Source: Sphingobacteriaceae bacterium (GTDB lineage: Bacteria > Bacteroidota > Bacteroidia > B-17B0 > Aurantibacillaceae). From it: a DNA stretch of 64,000 nucleotides. Below, one piece after another: positions 35,165-43,317 of this stretch (position 1 is its first letter; every line of letters starts with the position of its first letter). Under the pieces are notes generated by a model. The model saw nothing but the letters and a program-made list of their open reading frames with translations. It made no database searches and was not told the origin of the DNA. The translations under genes were made by a program, and so were the position numbers. The stretch is taken from positions 62,001-126,000 of the forward strand of contig CANKBS010000005.1 in the NCBI GenBank assembly GCA_947480015.1, written 5' to 3'.

Positions 35165-36022
35165 CTAAGAAATAGCTCCCGAATTATAAGCACCGGGTAC
35201 CATTTTGCGTGAACGCATCATCATGTAAATACCAACTGCTATAAAAGGCAGACTGAGTATTTGTCCCATGTTGATTGGCAAGTTACCTTCAAAAGCCACT
35301 TGATTTTCTTTTAAGAATTCATCGGCAAAGCGTTCCACAAATAAGAGCACACATAATAGTCCGAACATAAAACCCGGACCAACGGTATTGCGTTTGTTTT
35401 TCCAGAACCAGTACATAAATAGAAAAAGGAACAAACAATAAATAGCTTCGTAAAGTTGGGCGGGGTGACGTGGGTTTTGGTCTTCTTGGGTGAAGATAAA
35501 AGCCCAAGGCACATTGGTAACATGGCCGATTATTTCGCTGTTAATGAGATTACCCAAACGAATGAATAGTGCAGCTAGTGGCACCACCACAACCAAACGG
35601 TCGAAGAGCCAGAGCCAGCTTTCTTTGGTTTTACGGCAGTATAAAATCATGGCTGTGATAATACCCAAGGCACCACCGTGACTAGCCAAACCACCTTCGT
35701 ATACTTTTAAAATATTTAAGGGATGTGATAAATAACCTTCGTTCATGAGCATGCCCACTTCGTTGTATTCGTCGAACCAGGGTCCGTAAAAGAGGCAATG
35801 CCCCAAACGGGCGCCAATAATGGTCCCCAGAATGATATAGAGGGTGAGGGTATCGAGTTGAATGTCGGTACGACCTTCTTTGCGATAAATGCGGTTCATG
35901 ATAAAATGGCTGGCAATAAAGGCCATAGCCCACATCAAGCCATACCACCTCACCGGCCAGTTAATACCGGGGATGGTAAAAATTTCGGGGGAGGGGTTCC
36001 AGGTAATATAGTTCAATATCAT
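35165..36022 (-). CDS. lgt: Prolipoprotein diacylglyceryl transferase
   Basis: Inner membrane enzyme that adds diacylglycerol to the lipobox cysteine of prolipoproteins. The 285-residue protein has about seven membrane segments and the family signatures VYEGGLASHGGALG (about 107-120) and IRLGNLINSEIIGH (Arg and Asn-Glu region, about 154-167). It is convergent with purA. Upstream is low-complexity DNA shared with the purN start region. It services the many lipoproteins in this window. Confidence 0.96.
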   Translation of the reverse strand: MILNYITWNPSPEIFTIPGINWPVRWYGLMWAMAFIASHFIMNRIYRKEGRTDIQLDTLTLYIILGTIIGARLGHCLFYGPWFDEYNEVGMLMNEGYLSHPLNILKVYEGGLASHGGALGIITAMILYCRKTKESWLWLFDRLVVVVPLAALFIRLGNLINSEIIGHVTNVPWAFIFTQEDQNPRHPAQLYEAIYCLFLFLFMYWFWKNKRNTVGPGFMFGLLCVLLFVERFADEFLKENQVAFEGNLPINMGQILSLPFIAVGIYMMMRSRKMVPGAYNSGAIS

Positions 36023-36084
36023 AGACAGTAAATTTAATGAATTCTTTTGAAGGAAAGAATCTAAGCACTGTTTAACCCTGGACT

Positions 36085-36240
36085 CCTAGTTTTTAATGCT
36101 TAGTGTTTAGTTTTTAATGTTGAGTGCTTTTTTTTTAGTTGAGACAAATGGTTCTTGATTCTCGGTTCTCGCCTCTGTAATCTCTAATCTCTAATCTTTA
36201 ATTTTCAATCTACAATCTTTAATCTGCATTCTTGCCAATT
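36085..36240. repeat. Low-complexity TTAATCT/AATCTCT tract
   Basis: About 150 bases of degenerate short words (TTTTTAATG, TAATCTCTAATCTTTAATT, CAATCTACAATCTTTAATC) upstream of lgt and purN. It has no reading frame. It may be a slippage-prone region, or words related to the dispersed intergenic repeats. Confidence 0.55.
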
Positions 36241-36258
36241 AATATTTATTTTTGCGCC

Positions 36259-36822
36259 ATGATTAATGCAGCCATTTTTGCCAGCGGTGAAGGAACCAAT
36301 GCCGAGAATTTATTTAAGTATTTTGACAACGACCCGCGTATTAAATTTAAACTGGTTATTACCAACCGCGAAGATGCGGGTATAGTGGCCCGCGCCGAGA
36401 AATACAAAAAAAATGTGCAAATCGTAAGTAAGGCCGCACTCGAAAATTACAGCGATAAACTGATTGAGTTTTTGAAAGTAGAAAACATCGACCTGATCAT
36501 TCTGGCCGGATTTTTATTAAAAATGCCCGAAGCTTTTATAAAAGCATTTCCAAATCAGATTATCAATATTCATCCCTCTCTTTTACCAAAATACGGCGGC
36601 AAAGGCATGTATGGCATGCATGTGCATGAAGCGGTTGTTGCCAATAAAGAAGTTGAAAGCGGAATTACCATTCATTATGTGAATGAAGACTACGATAAAG
36701 GGAATATTATTATTCAGGAAAAATGTCAGCTTGACGTTAATGACACAGCCGAAAGTCTGTCTAAAAAAATCCGTCAATTGGAATTTGAGTTTTTACCTAA
36801 GGCAGTAGAGAAGTTTTTGTAA
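36259..36822 (+). CDS. purN: Phosphoribosylglycinamide formyltransferase
   Basis: Transfers a formyl group from 10-formyl-THF to GAR in purine synthesis. From ATG at 36259 (MINAAIFASGEGTNAEN) the protein is 187 residues. Seen are the NIHPSLLPKYGGKGMYGMHVHEAV catalytic segment with Asn and His of the active site, GITIHYVNEDYDKGNII with the catalytic Asp, and the final VEKFL. The frame upstream to 36232 adds nine unlikely residues and overlaps a possible -7 box TATTTTTG (36247-36254), implying a very short leader. Near purA but separated by convergent lgt. Confidence 0.93.
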   Translation: MINAAIFASGEGTNAENLFKYFDNDPRIKFKLVITNREDAGIVARAEKYKKNVQIVSKAALENYSDKLIEFLKVENIDLIILAGFLLKMPEAFIKAFPNQIINIHPSLLPKYGGKGMYGMHVHEAVVANKEVESGITIHYVNEDYDKGNIIIQEKCQLDVNDTAESLSKKIRQLEFEFLPKAVEKFL

Positions 36823-37018
36823 TTTTTCTATTTGATGCTTTAGATTTTCCACACAATTCAGAACGTAGTTTTTTCATTGAGGGAGGCAGAGCTAGGAGGG
36901 TATGTTTGCGTGAGGTTGTGGGCAACGCCAAAAAATCAAGACTGTTGATTTTCCCCTTTATTAGTCTTTTAGAAATACTGAATCACCTAGTGTTTTAGAA
37001 TCACGTTTATCAGTGAAC

Positions 37019-37356
37019 GTACTTTTGCCTTGATGCTTCGACAGGCTCAGCACAAGTGCAAAAAGTACCAAAAAATCAAGGCTTCAGAAATTATCGCGGA
37101 AATCTGCGAAGGCTTTGAGCCAGCGATTTGATCATACTCTTCCGCTTTCAAATTATTAGGGTGGCGGAAGAGTAGCAAATCGCTTACGCACAAGCCGGCA
37201 AAAAAAGCATGCTCAAACCTGCGTGTGCCTAAGTAACAATCTCACGCCTAGCTCGCTCAAGAGCCCACAGGGCTCTTGCCGTACACCCGCATTCAAAGCC
37301 TTCGCGATTTCCAAGCGAGAATTTCTGAGGCCGACCCGCGTGATGGGCTAGCGCGG
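37019..37356. repeat. Large modular hairpin element (copy G) with nested stems
   Basis: A 39-base arm at 37080-37118 is repeated inverted at 37293-37332 with few changes. Inside are AGCGATTTG/CAAATCGCT with ACTCTTCCGC/GCGGAAGAGT nested within it, and CAAGAGCC/GGGCTCTTG. A 5' hairpin (37019-37028 with 37058-37068) has TGCTTCGACAGGCTCAGCAC in its loop region. The end word GCTAGCGCGG resembles the end of copy F. No reading frame. Confidence 0.7.
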
Positions 37357-37384
37357 TAAGTTCAGCAATTTAGTTTCACAAAAA

Positions 37385-37436
37385 GATTTCCAAGTGAGAG
37401 TTTCTGAGGCCGGACCATGAGAGGTGCTAGCGCGGT
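37385..37436. repeat. Partial direct copy of element G end
   Basis: About 52 bases starting GATTTCCAAGTGAGAGTTTC and ending GCTAGCGCGG repeat 37305-37356 with about ten differences. The rest of the element is not repeated. Confidence 0.6.
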
Positions 37437-37582
37437 TTGGAAGTCACTTAAGACTAATTTAGATTTAATTCTCGAACTCGAAATTCTGATGCTAATTAGA
37501 ATAATGGGTGATTATTAATAATTCCTTTAATTGAAAGTTACTATACTTTTGAATTTAAGTAGATTCTAACATACGCATTTCT

Positions 37583-37724
37583 GCGCCATGGGATGTGAAG
37601 GGTTTAGTTCTTTTTTGCCGCTTGCCTCTTTAGCGGCAAAAAAAACCGAAACGAAGTGGAGCCCGGAGCAGCCCGGTCCCAATCAGGCTTCCGAAAAAAA
37701 GAAGAGCCTGATTGGGAGGCGCCC
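37583..37724 (-). repeat. Modular hairpin element, copy C
   Basis: Nearly the same as copy B outside the variable hairpin. Its variable stem pairs 37677-37688 with 37706-37717: TCCCAATCAGGC/GCCTGATTGGGA, with 12 of 12 pairs, while B has TCACGAGCAGGC/GCCTGCTCGTGA. Changes are compensated on both sides. The 11-bp stem 37611-37621/37633-37643 is identical to B. It lies 84 bases past the stop of the lipoprotein pseudogene. Confidence 0.8.
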
Positions 37725-37808
37725 AATACAAGAATAAAGCCAGAATAAATAGCAGGGCCCTTGAAGTAAAATTTTTTTAAATTTACCCAAAACCTTTCCA
37801 CTTCCGAA

Positions 37809-38168
37809 TTAATTACCCAAAGAAACGGTAAAAGTCTGGTGAGACTCATCCAGACTGATGCTGCGGTTATCGGTAGAGTGGGCGCTTTCAAAATTTAGAT
37901 GATAAGAATAACCGGATTCGGGATTTAAAGTAAAATTAAAATTACCGCTCTTATTGGTATACTGATGTTCTTTCTCCTGAGCAATACATCCCACACAAAC
38001 TCCCTTTTCAAATTCTAAACCGACATAAACCGAATCAAATGCGGTAAGTCCGATCTTATGTAACACTTGTCCGCTTATGTAAATAGTGCTCGGTTTGACC
38101 GAGGAGGCTGTTTTTTTCTCGCAGGCAAAGGCCAGTAAAATAAAAAGCAGTAAGGTGATTTATTTCAT
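37809..38168 (-). pseudogene. Lipoprotein gene with stop at codon 3
   Basis: The frame from ATG at 38168 reads Met-Lys-STOP and then continues open for 116 residues: ITLLLFILLAFACEKKTASS, a canonical lipoprotein signal with Cys, then a small beta-rich domain. One base change (TAA from AAA) explains the stop. An internal GTG at 38066 would give an 85-residue protein lacking the signal. It is downstream of the OmpA gene, 29 bases after its stop, probably one operon. It may be a recent pseudogene, or a sequence error. Confidence 0.6.
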
Positions 38169-38197
38169 GATTCAAATTTCTAGCTGATCAGAAAATT

Positions 38198-40222
38198 TTA
38201 CATTTCCAGAATCATAAATTCGGTACGACGGTTTTTAGCACGGCCTTCTTCGGTTTTATTATCAGCCAGTGGTCGGTTTGAGCCATAACCTTTGGCATTG
38301 ATGCGTTTACCGTCCACACCCATTTCTTCCAAAGTAGCTTTCACCGAAAAGGCACGGTTGGTACTTAAGGCATCGTTATCTTTTATAGCGCCCACATTAT
38401 CGGTATGACCCTGAATCTCTACCTTAATACCCGGGTTCTCTTTTAAATATTGCGCAAAATTTTCTAAAGTGGTTTTACTTTCTGTTTTCAGATCAGCACT
38501 ATTCGTTGCATAAAAAATATTGTTGATCACAAAACTGCTTCCTGCCTTGGCTTCCTGCACCTTAATTTCAATGTCTTTGGGTTCATCGCTAATAACAGGT
38601 AATTCTTTTACACTGATTATGGTGGTATTAAAAGCCACATTATCTTTTTTTACCGTCAGCATTAATTCCTTATCCTTTTTAACGGCAATCATAAAATTAC
38701 CGCTAGTGCTATCTACGGTGGCAAAAGACACCTGTTTTGTTTTTATGTCTTTTACTTCCAACATGCCGCCCGCAACCTGATTACCTGTGCTGTCTTTCAT
38801 GGAGCCCTTCATTAAGGTAATGGCTTGTGGACGGGCTTCAGCATATAAATCAAATCCATATAAGTCATAGCGTCCAATGCCCTTGCCTCTCACTTTGCCC
38901 TCATCGTAGCTGAAAAAATAGCCCGTTTTACTATCGCTGCTTACAAAAAAGCCTGAATCATCTTCAGTACCATTAATAGGCGAGCCAATATTTACGGGTT
39001 CATCCCATTCTCCTTTTTCATTTTTGCGCACATAAAAAATGTCGTAAGAACCAAAACCAAATTGCCCGTTGCTACTGAAATACAGGGTTTCACTATCACT
39101 GTGTATAAAAGGCGTTTTTTCATCGCCTTTGGTATTAATATTGGGACCCAAATTTTGTGGTACCGCCCATTGCCCGCTTTTTGGATCTTTTCGTGTTACA
39201 TACAAATCAATGCCACCATAACCACCCGGGCGGTCGCTGGCAAAATAAAGGGTGATGCCGTCGGAAGCTATGCTAGGCTGACTGTCCCAGTATTTTGAAT
39301 GGTTCACATTCGCACTTAATTTTCTGATCTCACTCCATTCCCCTTCGCGGTTATCGCTCACATAAATATCGCAATTGGGTTGTAAGCCGCCTTCTTCGTG
39401 CATCATGGCGAAATACAAACTGCGGTTATCGATGGAAATACTGCAACCACCCTGGTTATCATCGCTGGTATTAAAGGGTGCCGACATGGGTTCGCCGTTA
39501 TTAAATTTGCCGGTCTTATCACGCAGGGCAATCATAAACACTTCCTTTTCCTTATCTGACGCGGCCAAGCGATCAGCGTTTTGTAATGGCAATTTTCTAA
39601 CGAAGTAACAGGATTTATCATCGGGAGAAATATACGCCAGGTACTCATCACGTTCGGTTGAAACCCCCGGAATTACTTTAGGATTAAAAGGCATGTTCTT
39701 TTTTAAACCCACCGCTTTCTTCGCATCTTTCAACATCATTTTGGCATTATACATTTCGCCATCCCAGTCTTTGGCGAATTTTTTTTCATCATCATCTTTA
39801 AAGGCAATAAATTTAGGAAGGTACTTCACTGCCGAATCGTACATGTAACGTTCGTAAAAATCAAAACCAAGGTAATAGTAAGGTTCGCTGTGAATTTGCG
39901 GACAAAGACCAATGGCCTTGTAAAAAAATGGAAGCGTGGAAGTAAACGGTTTTTCTTCGAGCTTGCAACGGGCAGCCAGTTCAAGCCCTACCGCTAATAG
40001 GGCTTCCGGAAAATCGGGTTCTATTTCCAGACTTTTTTTCAGAAAATCCAAACGCTCTGGTTTTTTATATTTCTTTTTATCGATGCCTTTCTCATAAAGC
40101 GACATGGCTTTTTTAGAGATCTCTTCGTTGCAGAATTTTTTCGGACCCTTGTCATCTTCTTCCTGGGCACTAAAAGCCTGAAATAAAAAAACAAAAGAAA
40201 GGATGTATACTAATTTTGTCAT
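38198..40222 (-). CDS. OmpA-family protein with TPR and propeller (PorE-like architecture)
   Basis: A 674-residue envelope protein: signal peptide (1-19, ending AFSAQ), TPR-like helices at about 45-160, PD40/WD40-like beta-propeller blades at about 190-450 (SCYFVRKLP, RSLYFAMMHEEGG, ITLYFASDRPGGYGG, ETLYFSSNGQFGFGS), a carboxypeptidase-regulatory-like domain at about 470-545 and a peptidoglycan-binding OmpA C-terminal domain at about 560-674 (NPGIKVEIQGHTDNVG). T9SS protein PorE has this TPR-propeller-CRD-OmpA order and about this length, but the genomes of Bacteroidota often carry several such paralogues, and I see no lipobox Cys. So PorE itself is unproven. Confidence 0.85.
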   Translation of the reverse strand: MTKLVYILSFVFLFQAFSAQEEDDKGPKKFCNEEISKKAMSLYEKGIDKKKYKKPERLDFLKKSLEIEPDFPEALLAVGLELAARCKLEEKPFTSTLPFFYKAIGLCPQIHSEPYYYLGFDFYERYMYDSAVKYLPKFIAFKDDDEKKFAKDWDGEMYNAKMMLKDAKKAVGLKKNMPFNPKVIPGVSTERDEYLAYISPDDKSCYFVRKLPLQNADRLAASDKEKEVFMIALRDKTGKFNNGEPMSAPFNTSDDNQGGCSISIDNRSLYFAMMHEEGGLQPNCDIYVSDNREGEWSEIRKLSANVNHSKYWDSQPSIASDGITLYFASDRPGGYGGIDLYVTRKDPKSGQWAVPQNLGPNINTKGDEKTPFIHSDSETLYFSSNGQFGFGSYDIFYVRKNEKGEWDEPVNIGSPINGTEDDSGFFVSSDSKTGYFFSYDEGKVRGKGIGRYDLYGFDLYAEARPQAITLMKGSMKDSTGNQVAGGMLEVKDIKTKQVSFATVDSTSGNFMIAVKKDKELMLTVKKDNVAFNTTIISVKELPVISDEPKDIEIKVQEAKAGSSFVINNIFYATNSADLKTESKTTLENFAQYLKENPGIKVEIQGHTDNVGAIKDNDALSTNRAFSVKATLEEMGVDGKRINAKGYGSNRPLADNKTEEGRAKNRRTEFMILEM

Positions 40223-40369
40223 AGGTGTATACTAACAAATTTAATTAATAAGCCAATAACACTTAAGGCCAAATTAGGACTTTGTATACCTTCACTTGTT
40301 AAAAAGCCTTAATCTGGCTGGTTTTCAAATTAATTTCTATATTTAATCTATCACATAAAAACTAAATCC

Positions 40370-40819
40370 GTGAAAAAAGCCATGAAAATTGCCTCTTTTG
40401 TTCTTTTAGAAATTATTATTTGTTTAGGTGTTTTATTAAGCTATGTAAAAACCGCCCTCCCAAATTTGAGTGCACCCGAGATCGTAAACATTGAACCCTC
40501 GCGCGCCCGATTAGAGCGCAGAACTTATCGGGCTAATCATGCAGGCGTGAAACTGGCCGGTGGTGTTGAATTTCCGCTGCGTTCTGATCGTGTGGTGCCT
40601 TCGTCGAATTCTACACCTGATAAAGAAACCGGTATTGGCAAATGGACCGAAGAAGCCTTTGTGAAACGAATCCGCACTTATGCTGATTTAGCATATGTTT
40701 CGCACGATGCGGCCAAAAGGACTTTCACGACCTATATGTCCTGGCCCATTTATGGGAACACGGACAAAAATGATCTGAAAGCTATTTTTCCCTTATTTAA
40801 AAACAGCGAAGTCGTTTAA
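40370..40819 (+). CDS. Cytochrome c-like protein lacking the haem motif
   Basis: The C-terminal half (from about residue 58, HAGVKLAGGVEFPL, then SNSTPDKETGIGKWTEEAFVKRIRTYAD and MSWPIYGNTDKNDLKAIFPLFK) is typical of small Bacteroidota c-type cytochromes whose CxxCH haem site lies just upstream. Here no CxxCH occurs anywhere in 149 residues: the expected ANH-x-CxxCH segment is missing between RTYRANHAG and VKLAGG. A signal or anchor (about 6-24) is present. The start is GTG at 40370 or ATG at 40382. Probably a decaying gene or one that lost haem binding. Confidence 0.6.
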   Translation: MKKAMKIASFVLLEIIICLGVLLSYVKTALPNLSAPEIVNIEPSRARLERRTYRANHAGVKLAGGVEFPLRSDRVVPSSNSTPDKETGIGKWTEEAFVKRIRTYADLAYVSHDAAKRTFTTYMSWPIYGNTDKNDLKAIFPLFKNSEVV

Positions 40820-40885
40820 ACATAAGGTTGAAAAATTAACGAGATCATAATTGAATTTGATTTCTAACGCATTAAAAAACAAAGC

Positions 40886-41299
40886 ATGGAAACGAAACCA
40901 CCCCTACCGCCATTTAATTTAGAAACGGCAAAACAAAAAGTGCAAATGGCCGAAGATGCCTGGAATGCCAAAGATCCCGAGCGGGTATGTATGGCTTATA
41001 CCATCGATACCGAGTGGCGTAACCGTTCGGAATTCATTAACGGCAGAGAAGAAGTAAAAGATTTTCTGAAAAAGAAATGGGCCAAAGAACTGGATTACAA
41101 ACTTAAAAAAGAATTGTGGGCCTTTGCCGAAAATAGGATAGCCGTGCGTTTTGAATACGAGTGGCACGATGACAAAGGACAATGGTACCGGAGTTATGGC
41201 AATGAGAACTGGGAATTTAGTCCCCAAGGTTTAATGAAAAAACGTTATGCCAGCATTAACGATTTGCTTATTCAGGAGAGCGAACGCAGGTTTAAATGA
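40886..41299 (+). CDS. DUF1348 / NTF2-like (SnoaL-fold) protein
   Basis: A 137-residue cytoplasmic protein with a single cone-shaped NTF2-like fold. Family signatures [88 protein letters not shown] and YASINDL match DUF1348 very well. The function of the family is unknown. It lies among decaying genes, in the same direction as the haem-less cytochrome, 66 bp after it. Confidence 0.93.
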   Translation: METKPPLPPFNLETAKQKVQMAEDAWNAKDPERVCMAYTIDTEWRNRSEFINGREEVKDFLKKKWAKELDYKLKKELWAFAENRIAVRFEYEWHDDKGQWYRSYGNENWEFSPQGLMKKRYASINDLLIQESERRFK

Positions 41300-41379
41300 G
41301 GCAAATGTTATGAATTAAACAGCAGAATGGATACTAATCGTTATGACGTTTTAGAAAATAAATGGAAATTATGACCTTG

Positions 41380-41731
41380 ATGCATTTAAAAAAGATCCTT
41401 TAATTCCACTGGTTTTCATTAGCAGCCTGCATTTAACCAAACTAAAGAATTAATTTACTTGCGCATTCAGGAAAACACTTCTTCCTTTGGTGTATCGCCT
41501 GTTGAATCGTATATGAGCATTATTTATCCTGATCAAAGCACCAAATGGATTGATCTGGTAAAAGTAACGGGTGATAAAAATGGCGCCGAAACCAATGGGA
41601 AAACAATCCAAAAAGCAGTGAGTTTACTCGTTAATCAGGGATACGAAATTCAGTTCACCTCTGTTGGCGCCGATAATTATGTGTCTACAACGATTATTAT
41701 TTTGATTCGTCGTGCCGAAAAAGAAAAGTAA
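41380..41731 (+). pseudogene. Remnant of a small secreted protein with two frameshifts
   Basis: ATG at 41380 opens MHLKKIL then stop at 41401. In the next frame the signal peptide continues (LIPLVFISSL), and then a second shift near 41426-41434 leads into the open frame QTKELIYLRIQENTSSFGVSPVESYMS... to the stop at 41731. Together this reads as one short exported protein of about 115 residues, MKK-type signal plus a small domain ending IIILIRRAEKEK. The apparent TTG start at 41459 would cut off the signal. Two single-base losses near T- and A-rich runs would explain it. Confidence 0.5.
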
Positions 41732-41890
41732 TCGTAAGCCTATAATTATCTTTTAATTTTTCACACAGCTCGGTTACTTTGGGCATTGTGTTTTATTTAG
41801 GCGAAATGGCTAATAAAGCCGATTCTGAAAAGAAATAAGTCCGGCCAGCATTTAATTTTTCTACCTATCTTAGGTTAAACGAATTCTTAG

Positions 41891-42844
41891 ATGCGAAGCT
41901 TCATACCTCTTTTATGTTTGGTCATTTTCTTGTCTTGCGAAAATAAAAACAAGCAGCAAGAACCTAGTTCTGATTTCAGCGGAACAAGTCTACTAGTGCT
42001 TGGAACCCTTCAGGATGGGGGATCGCCGCATATTGGCTGTAATAATGATTGTTGCAAATCGCTTTTCCAAAATCCTGATCACGAGCGCAAGGTTGTTTCA
42101 CTTGGCATCATCGATCCGCAATCACAACAAACTTTTTTAATAGAAGCCGGTCCTGATTTACCGAGCCAGTTTAAAGAGCTGAAAGAAAAATCGGGTTTTA
42201 AAACCAGTGAAAATCCCGATGCGGTTTTTATCACCCATGCGCATATTGGTCATTATTCGGGTTTAATGTATCTGGGTCGCGAAGCCATGAATGCTAAAGC
42301 CCAGGTCGTATATAGCATGCCGCGTATGAAAAGTTTTCTCGAAACAAACGGACCCTGGAACCAATTGGTTCGTTTAAATAACATCCAATTAAGGACTTTA
42401 AAAGCCGATTCTGAAATTGTCTTATCTCCCCAACTAAAAATTAAAGCCTTTCTGGTGCCGCACCGCGACGAGTATTCAGAGACCGTTGGTTTTATCATCA
42501 GCGGACCAAACAAAAAAGCACTTTTTATTCCCGATATTGATAAATGGGAGAAGTGGGAAAGAGGTATTGTGGATGAAATTAAAAAAGTGGATTATGCGTT
42601 TATAGATGCTACTTTTTTTGATGCCAAAGAAATTCAAGGAAAAAATATCAAAGAGATTCCGCATCCTTTTGTGGTGGAAAGTATGGAGCTTTTTAAGGAC
42701 TTATCACCAAAGGAAAAAAACAAAATTTTCTTTATTCATTTTAATCACACCAATCCTTTATTAAGAAAAGAAAGTGTTGAAAGCAAAAGAGTAGAGGAGT
42801 CCGGCTTTCACACCGCGAAAATTCATCAGCAAGTTGTGCTTTAA
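41891..42844 (+). CDS. PqqB-like MBL-fold metallohydrolase, lipoprotein
   Basis: A 317-residue protein with a lipoprotein signal ending IFLSC (Cys16) and a metallo-beta-lactamase fold: LVLGTLQDGGSPHIGCNNDCCKS, the metal motif FITHAHIGHYSG (His116, His118, His121), EIVLSPQLKIKAFLVPHRDEYS and FIHFNHTNP near the C-terminus. These match PqqB-type proteins, which are usually in pyrroloquinoline quinone clusters, but no pqqA, C, D or E is nearby and PqqB lacks a lipoprotein signal. So it is probably an orphan envelope hydrolase; substrate unknown. Confidence 0.82.
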   Translation: MRSFIPLLCLVIFLSCENKNKQQEPSSDFSGTSLLVLGTLQDGGSPHIGCNNDCCKSLFQNPDHERKVVSLGIIDPQSQQTFLIEAGPDLPSQFKELKEKSGFKTSENPDAVFITHAHIGHYSGLMYLGREAMNAKAQVVYSMPRMKSFLETNGPWNQLVRLNNIQLRTLKADSEIVLSPQLKIKAFLVPHRDEYSETVGFIISGPNKKALFIPDIDKWEKWERGIVDEIKKVDYAFIDATFFDAKEIQGKNIKEIPHPFVVESMELFKDLSPKEKNKIFFIHFNHTNPLLRKESVESKRVEESGFHTAKIHQQVVL

Positions 42845-42955
42845 TGCATTTGTTTCTTTAATCCTCAACAGAATTAAAGAAAATTGAATGCTGCGATAAA
42901 TAGTCTGTGAGGATTTCAAAGTTTACATCTAAAGAATTCCTACAATCATCACAGA

Positions 42956-43116
42956 GTCATCCTGAGCCTGTCGGTCATCCTGAGCCTGTCGGTCATCCTG
43001 AGCCTGTCGAAGGATGGTATCTTGTAGTCATGGTTCGACAAGCTCACCATGACCAATTAGTGGTCATCCTGAGCCTGTCGGTCATCCTGAGCCTGTCGGT
43101 CATCCTGAGCCTGTCG
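42956..43116. repeat. Two 3x tandem arrays of an 18-bp unit with an inverted spacer
   Basis: The unit GTCATCCTGAGCCTGTCG is repeated exactly three times at 42956-43009 and three times at 43063-43116. Both arrays end in the word AAGGATG. The spacer between them contains GTTCGACAAGCTCACCATGAC, the reverse-oriented related form. A CTTCGACAGGCTCAGCAC word also occurs in the hairpin element at 37.0 kb. Single copies of this GTCATCCTGAGCCTGTCGAAGG word are widespread; tandem growth to three units twice is not. Confidence 0.85.
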
Positions 43117-43317
43117 AAGGATGATATGGATGATAATGACAGGTTTTCACCTTTTTCAAAGGCTTCTACTGTCTAAATCCGGTATAATCTTTTGTTTTTC
43201 AATTTTATTTCCTCTAATTTCAATTCAGAATTAGCGCTTGCACAAATTCGCTAAAGTCGTATTTCAATTTTTATGTTCTTTTCTCTGTAATTTTTGTAAC
43301 ATTTAAAACTTCAAAGC

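Noticed and set aside
37604-37891. Frame on the minus strand across hairpin element C
   Set aside because: It is the translation of a repeat. The similar frame at 32850-33041 has the same C-terminal residues because copies B and C share sequence.
41790-41838. Tail LGIVFYLGEMANKADSEKK before a stop
   Set aside because: Too short and without a start; perhaps the end of a decayed gene, but nothing upstream supports it.
41891-42844. PQQ biosynthesis locus
   Set aside because: Only a PqqB-like protein is present, with a lipoprotein signal; no PqqA, C, D or E gene in the window.
42956-43116. CRISPR-like array
   Set aside because: Repeats are 18 bp, directly adjoining with no unique spacers, and no cas genes are seen.
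42907-43176. 90-residue frame with SHPEPVGHPEPV repeats
   Set aside because: It is an accidental translation of the 18-bp tandem arrays; a unit length divisible by three keeps the frame open.
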